A stretch of 35,942 nucleotides of DNA from Oopsacas minuta (lineage: Eukaryota; Porifera; Hexactinellida; Lyssacinosida; Leucopsacidae): positions 1-35,942 of the forward strand of contig JAKMXF010000031.1 of NCBI GenBank assembly GCA_024704765.1, read 5' to 3'. Positions 30,535 to 35,942 of the stretch are shown piece by piece (the stretch's first letter is position 1; the number at the start of each line of letters is the position of its first letter). The notes under the pieces were generated by a model. The model was not told the DNA's origin. It was given only the letters and a program-made list of their open reading frames with translations, and ran no database searches. The position numbers were made by a program, and so were the translations under genes.

Positions 30535-33500
30535 ATGCAGTCCATTTTACTTCTTTCATTATGCGTACTGGCAATGGCCAATGCATTCTCCTTTAATGTC
30601 AACATAGCCTTAGATGTAAACGTGGTTGATGTATGGGCAGAATGGAAACAGACACACGAGAAGGAATACGATACAATCGTGGAGGAAGAGATAAGGAAAG
30701 CAATCTGGATGGATAACCTCGTCTATATACAAACGTTCAATAGTGAGGAGCATTCCTATAAGCTGGGACTCAATCAGTTCTCTGATTATGTGAGTTTTCT
30801 ATATTTACCATTTTAACAGTGTTAGGTGATATAATATTTAAGAGTTTGGTAACCAGAAACTTAGGTTACTGATTAGAAATTCTATTATTAAAATCTTAAG
30901 TTGTATAATACGCATAAAATACACGAATTACTAAAATATATTCTTTAACAGATTTTATACCTTGATTGCCTTATTGTTCTACTTACATTAACCTACTATT
31001 GCGCTTCGCTTGTTCGCGTTGCGCTGCTTGCTAACACTCTGTGTTCGCATGGGGCTGGCAATTCGTGCTTCGAATTAAACTTGATAGTGTGAAAATCGGA
31101 ATCAGTAGGCTCGATTACCCCTATTTGTTTGTTTACATTTCTTATATTATACCTAAGTTGTATAATACGTCTTTCAAATAAGACGTATTACGTAAAATAC
31201 GTATTATACGTTCAATCTATAATTTTGGTGACGTAACTTCTATTAGGCTAATTTCTGCAATAAATATTTTGCATTAAAACAGAAGTTCTGGAATTGTTAA
31301 TGAGAAATCTCAGTATAGTTAACCAAATATATGACAATTGATAATAAAGTGGCTTATAGAAGTCTATCAATGTCAAAATCTAATATTTCGAGGTTAACCT
31401 AGACGTATAATACGTCAAAATAGATCACGTATACCGTATTATGCGTTATACGTGTATTATACAACTGAGTATTATATACACAGATCGTTTCGTGTACAAA
31501 CAAGCAAACTAACACACAAACACACAACAATTGAGTTTTAATCAAGGGTTCCACCGAATTTTACCAGTATTCGGTTAGGCCGCTATTCATGAAGTACTGA
31601 TATTCGGTTTGATCGGTTTCAACCTTGGTTTGAATAATGTAGATTTGTTTTCAGAAATCAGAAATCTTTACTTAATACTTCTAATAGTATTTATTACAAA
31701 ATATTGCTAAGAATTGTTAGCACACAAAAATCTAAGTCGCTAGTTAGTAATACATTATTTCTATATTTCTAATTGGAAACATCAGACATATAATCTCTAG
31801 CATCATATATATATATATATATAGTTCCTTATAGCCAGGGCTGTCGAGAGGGGGGGTAATTACCACAGGGCCCGAGAAACTCTGTCTGTGAAGGTATGCA
31901 TGGGCTTTATTGGCTGCATTAAGTAGACAAGTAAAGGGGAAATAAAGACATCGCTGGGCAGAGTAATACCTTTGTTATTTAATCCTTCCTAGAAACCCAG
32001 TCCTGACTTACTTTGTATCAATTATAATTTTTTTCCATAACTAACTCAGTTTACGGGATACGATCCAAACGGCAGTCACGCGTAGATAGGCTAATAACCT
32101 TTTTGTGTAATTTTTGATATATACATATAATACGAATGCGATAGTTTGCGTTTAGTTTATTCACTTCACGATAACGGAACAAAATATCAGAGGGGGCCCA
32201 CACGCGCTCTCGCCGGCCCCTGCTTATTGCTATATTCACAATTGTATTAAATACATTAAGTTTAGGAAATCTTAAGATTAGTAATTATTTTCCTAAGAGT
32301 ATATTCACTACGCTATAGATACATGGACCTTACATAACAGGAAAAGTCCAATAAATTACTTGAATTATCTGTTTTTGTGCTAGATTTGTAACAATAACCT
32401 GAAAACACACCTGATTGAGAATTTTCTTATCTTGTCCTTTCTTAATGACATCACAAAATTCATAAATACCCGCAATATACACTAAACTCTCATTTTAATG
32501 AAGTGAGTGTTTCCCTCAAATTAGTAAGTAATCGCTGTTACTCCGAAATTCTGGATATGAGGAAATAGAACCCGGGTACTTCGTTAGAACGAGAGTTTCC
32601 TGCAATATTAGACACTACTCAATTAAATGAAACTACCTAAACTGAAACCGAAACTGAATTGTCTTGAAATCAATTAATACATTACTTAACAAGTGTATAA
32701 TGTGTAATATCCTCTGTAGACTAATAAGGAGTTTCAGGAGATATTCTTAGGATACGATTACGAACAGAGTCTGGTGAGAAGGAATGCTACTCTACATAAA
32801 GTGGATTCCTCAGTCGAAATAGCTGATAGCATGGATTGGAGGGGAAAGGGAGCTGTTACAGGTGTTAAGGACCAGGTGAGTAATGGTCAGGGATTTGAGT
32901 ATATAATAAGATGGAAGCTATGGGAGGAATAATTAGGGATAAAATATTGTTTATCGTGTTGTGTAAATTTGGATTATGTGATTTGAGAGTGACGAATACA
33001 ACAGCTTGGTTCACATCTGAGTTGTTGAATACGTCTTTCAATGAAAACATATTTCGTATAATATGTCTTATACGTTCAGTCTACAATTTGGTGACGTAAC
33101 TTCTATTAGGCTAATTTCTGCGATAAATATTTTGCATCCAAACAATAATTCTCGAATTATTAATTATAAATCTCAGCATAGTTAACCAAATTATGTAATC
33201 TTGATAATAATGTGACTTATAAAAGTCTAACAATCTCAAAATCTGATATTTCGAGATTAACCTTGATATTCAGGCAGATCTAGTATAGCTAATAATTATC
33301 ACCCAGCTGTTGTTGTTGAAATAATATACGTAATTATTATATTTTAGAGATAACATACGTTACGTGTGATAATTTAATTAACACGAATGTATATGTGTAT
33401 ATGTGTGTGTAGGGACAATGTGGGTCATGCTGGTCATTCAGTGCTACTGGCAGTCTAGAGGGACAATACTTCCTAAAAACTGGAAAGTTGATTTCATTTT

Positions 33501-34378
33501 CTGAACAGCAATTGTGCGACTGCTCAACTGGATATGGGAACCATGGATGTAAAGGAGGTCTCATGGATAATGCCTTCAGATATTGGGAAAAGTATTACGA
33601 AGAGTCAGAGGATAACTACCCTTACAGAGCAAAGGTATATCAAATATTTTCATTGATAATATAACATATTGTTTGTTTGTATACACCTCCAGTTGGGACT
33701 CCATTTCCGAACAGCGACATCGTTACGGAGATGCACATAAGGGTCAATGCCCCTTGGCTCAAATTGGGAAATATAAGAATACTCTTAGAGTATTAGTCAA
33801 ATTAGTTATCATTACAGGTTTGTGTTTATAATATGAGAACAGTTTTTCATAAAATTGTTCCCACATCCAAATCTGTATAAATGAAGTGTTTTCATAATCA
33901 ACACCCACACTTAACTACATACCGGTTATATGAGTATTATGTCCAGTTCATGACCACTATATTATCACTGAATTACATTCAATAGCTTAATAATATTAAT
34001 GGTTTAACTGGTTAGGATGGAATGTGTCAGTACGACGAGAGTAAGGGAATAACAGAAGACAGCACTTACAGGGATATACCTAGAGGAAGTGAACAAGGGC
34101 TAATGGATGCAATAGCAAAGGTGGGTCCTATCTCAGTAGCAATGGATGCAGGCCATAGATCATTTCAATCTTACCATAGTGGAGTTTATTCAGAGCGAGC
34201 CTGCTCATCTTTTAAACTGGACCATGGAGTACTAGCCGTGGGATACGATTCTACTGGAGGTTACTGGATAATTAAGAACAGCTGGGGCACAAGATGGGGC
34301 ATGGAGGGATACTTCGAGATCGCCATGGCTGATAATATGTGTGGGATTTGCACACAAGCAAGCTACCCAATAATATAA
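30535..34378 (+). CDS. Cathepsin L-like papain-family cysteine protease (preproenzyme)
   Basis: Four exons, 30535-30789, 32720-32875, 33413-33634 and 34016-34378, all phase 0 with GT-AG junctions, giving 331 residues; human cathepsin L has 333. Residues 1 to about 18 are a signal peptide. The propeptide carries an ERWNIN-type motif (E-x3-R-x3-W-x2-N-x3-I-x3-N) and GLNQFSD. The mature enzyme begins near residue 120 ([17 protein letters not shown]). Catalytic residues are Gln139 and Cys143 in GQCGSCWSF, His281 in [10 protein letters not shown] and Asn299 in [16 protein letters not shown] and the closing ASYPII are typical of the L subfamily. All key residues are present, so an active lysosomal or secreted protease is likely. 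Introns 1 and 2 contain MITEs of families seen elsewhere in the window. Exact orthology (L, V or S type) cannot be set from the sequence alone. Confidence 0.95.
31156..31466 (+). mobile_element. MITE family 1, copy B (complete reference copy)
   Basis: Ends AGTTGTATAATACG and, inverted, AGTTGTATAATACACG; 311 bp. The left flank is TA, the right flank is not clean. An inner palindromic zone contains ACGTATTACGTAAAATACG. It lies in cathepsin intron 1; a lone end of the same family is at about 30898-30911. Confidence 0.8.
31836..32222. mobile_element. hAT-type MITE in cathepsin intron 1
   Basis: Left end CAGGGCTGTCGAGAGGGGGG; right end inverted CAGGGGCCGGCGAGAGCGCG. Flanking octamers CTTATAGC (31828-31835) and CTTATTGC (32223-32230) match at 7 of 8. 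It is 387 bp, preceded by an AT microsatellite. The minus-strand frame inside has no recognisable product. Confidence 0.85.
33029..33275 (+). mobile_element. MITE family 1, copy C (right end truncated)
   Basis: It shares ACGTCTTTCAA, GGTGACGTAACTTCTATTAG, AAATATTTTGCAT and ATATTTCGAGATTAACC with copy B, but the terminal 40 bp on the right are lost. It lies in cathepsin intron 2. Confidence 0.75.
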
Positions 34379-34508
34379 CAGTAGAACTATGGATAGTGTG
34401 TATTCTCGACTAGCGAGATTCTATCTTTCAGCATGTATAAGATATTTTAACATAAATTTTGTGTAAACTTTCGATATAGTTTAGGATTGATTAAATGTTC
34501 TTCTTACT

Positions 34509-34514
34509 AATAAA
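34509..34514 (+). terminator. Polyadenylation signal of the cathepsin gene
   Basis: AATAAA lies 131 nt after the stop codon, the first canonical signal on this strand. Confidence 0.55.
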
Positions 34515-34687
34515 CATAAATACAGTAGTACTGTGGGAAATATGTGACTGGCTATAGTCAGTGTATCTCACAGCAACGGACAGCAGTAAACTGCCAAAGT
34601 ACTGTTACCAATACAGCTGTGATGATTTTTGGATTCGCTCCACTATTCCTAACATAATAATAATGTAGAGATTTCGGGATTAACATT

Positions 34688-34924
34688 TTAGTACAGCTGA
34701 GTTCCTATAGAGAGATGCCCTAATGGAATGGATGATGTGAGACGTCTATACGTCTGTGGGAATGTAATGATACGATTTACACAGTTTGGGTAGGAGACTG
34801 CATCTCGGGCATGGCTCTCGACACAAGTACAGTCGGGATTTGATCCATCTTCCAATTTAACCAATATTCCATTATTACTTAAATATATATCAAACTCCTT
34901 ACTAAGGGGTCTCCAGATTTTGGT
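34688..34924 (-). other. Unrecognised coding-like frame, possible terminal exon or pseudogene
   Basis: The minus strand is open for 78 codons before TAA at 34690-34688, without an internal ATG start. Content looks like real protein: IWRPLSKEFDIYLSNNGILV, KLEDGSNPDCTCVESHARD, YPNCVNRIITFPQTYRRL, then SIPLGHLSIGTQLY. An AG at 34903-34902 could be an acceptor. Immediately upstream, in another frame, 34925-35040 is also open and reads plausibly (FIRGKDSRRIL), so a frameshifted pseudogene is an alternative. I do not recognise the family. Confidence 0.35.
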
Positions 34925-35942
34925 TTAGTATGCGCCGTGAATCTTTTCCTCGAATAAATATACTTAAAAATTTACAGATTTCCAAATACAGGCAAAAACC
35001 TTTGAGAATGGCTTGGGTAGTCAGTGCTACCTCTAAGGAATCCCGGATATCTCACAGATTATTTCTTCTTCAAACCAAACCCCAGAAATGAAATATATTG
35101 AATGCTTCACCAAGTAATACATAGTGTATAATACCTTACTAGAATTCCCTAATTGAAGTGGCCTCTAGGTTGAATTTATAGGGTCAATATGTTGGTGTAC
35201 AAAAAACTCCTATCACAGGAGATTCTCTGCAACTATTACAATAGTAATCGATTGGAATCAAATTCAACCTTTGCTTTAATCATAAACATAAAGGGAAATA
35301 CTCAAAAGTAATCAACTCCAGGTCTGTTCATGACAGGGTCAGGGATATTAAACAGGACTAACTATCGCCACCAGTATAACCAGCAACAATCACCAATTAC
35401 AAGATTGATAAATAATGATAACTAATATATACATGAATCTACTAATAGACACTAGAATAAGCAAATAGTTATGACTACTGTTAGTCTGTTACTGATCTCC
35501 TGGATCAACTTCTCCAGGTGGGCCTATAAACAAACAACAAATAAACAATCAGTACGACGTATCATCTGTAGCAAAAGATCTCTCAGATTTGGTACATTTC
35601 AATATACTTTTAAGGAAATTTTGTGAGAAGAGATGTCTCGCTTATAGAATAGAAATCAATTGAGTGTCTAAGGCCACAGTTAATGAGAAACTTGTTTCAG
35701 CTACACGTTAGATACACCTGAACAAACATTCTGGCGGGCTACTCATTATTTTGTGAGATATCAGCTGGGAAATTAGTTCATTGACTTCATTTAACAATAA
35801 TATTAAAATCAATAAAGTCAAGTTTGCTATGAGAACTGTCTAGACTATGAATAAGATACTTCTATTGTACTCTAGCCGGTTTATACAACTTGTATTTAAA
35901 TACATTGAGTAAAATGGTGAAATAATGACAATAATGACAATA
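34925..35942. other. Terminal stretch, no confirmed gene
   Basis: On the minus strand a pyrimidine-rich acceptor (TTGTTTGTTTATAG) at about 35526-35539 precedes a short open segment to about 35465. One frame gives GPPGEVDPGDQ then stop; another gives a helical HLEKLIQEISNRL. Neither is strong enough to call as an exon. The rest is AT-rich with no recognisable features. Confidence 0.35.

Noticed and set aside
35465-35526. Minus-strand final exon encoding a collagen-like GPPGEVDPGDQ end
   Set aside because: It has a good acceptor, but only 11 residues, and an alternative frame is equally plausible. No upstream collagen exon is visible.
1-35942. CRISPR arrays, tRNA or rRNA genes, operon-like clusters
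   Set aside because: No regularly spaced repeats, cloverleaf-like internal boxes or rRNA blocks were seen. Gene structure is eukaryotic.

Overview
This window is from a eukaryotic, animal nuclear genome. It is AT-rich, its genes are split by GT-AG introns, and it is dense with short DNA-transposon derivatives. The gene set is metazoan: importin-7/8, Hikeshi, a cathepsin L-type protease, a TRAF-like zinc-finger/MATH protein and a coiled-coil/NHL-repeat protein. Large families of NHL and TRAF-like proteins of this build, with compact genes, make a demosponge my best guess. That is inference; no marker in the window proves it.

Layout. 1-2,710 is transposon graveyard: an OTU-protease reading frame with one in-frame stop, a frameshifted hAT transposase, and the end of a Tc1-like MITE. 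3,936-5,102 (+) is an intronless coiled-coil/NHL-repeat gene with a TATA box. 5,100-9,500 has no convincing host gene but holds a pogo/Tigger-like MITE, a FLYWCH-derived foldback and several palindromes. 9,522-10,986 (-) is a two-exon TRAF-like gene of 466 codons. 13,007-14,091 (-) is a broken, chimeric copy of it that shares a 115-bp identical block with the parent and abuts a MITE. 15,404-27,040 (-) is a complete six-exon importin-7/8 gene. I joined it exon by exon into an uninterrupted 1,064-residue frame; its introns are packed with mobile elements. 28,645-29,247 (-) is an intronless Hikeshi gene. 30,535-34,378 (+) is a four-exon, complete cathepsin L-like preproenzyme of 331 residues. After 34,500 there is an unrecognised coding-like minus-strand stretch.

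How the genes relate. Two neighbouring minus-strand genes, importin-7/8 and Hikeshi, both encode nuclear import carriers that work at FG nucleoporins (importin-7/8 for ribosomal proteins, histone H1 and others; Hikeshi for HSP70 in heat stress). I see no evidence of a shared promoter: about 1.6 kb separates them. NHL and TRAF-like proteins suggest ubiquitin or innate-signalling type roles, but no catalytic RING is clearly intact. The cathepsin is a lysosomal or secreted protease.

No bacterial-type operons, CRISPR arrays, rRNA or tRNA genes were seen. The most novel material is the mobile-element content: a four-copy MITE family with a nested insertion flanked by 20-bp repeats, a GGGG-ended element pair with 8-bp target duplications, a FLYWCH inverted duplication, and an OTU frame lying next to a hAT transposase in the same orientation.
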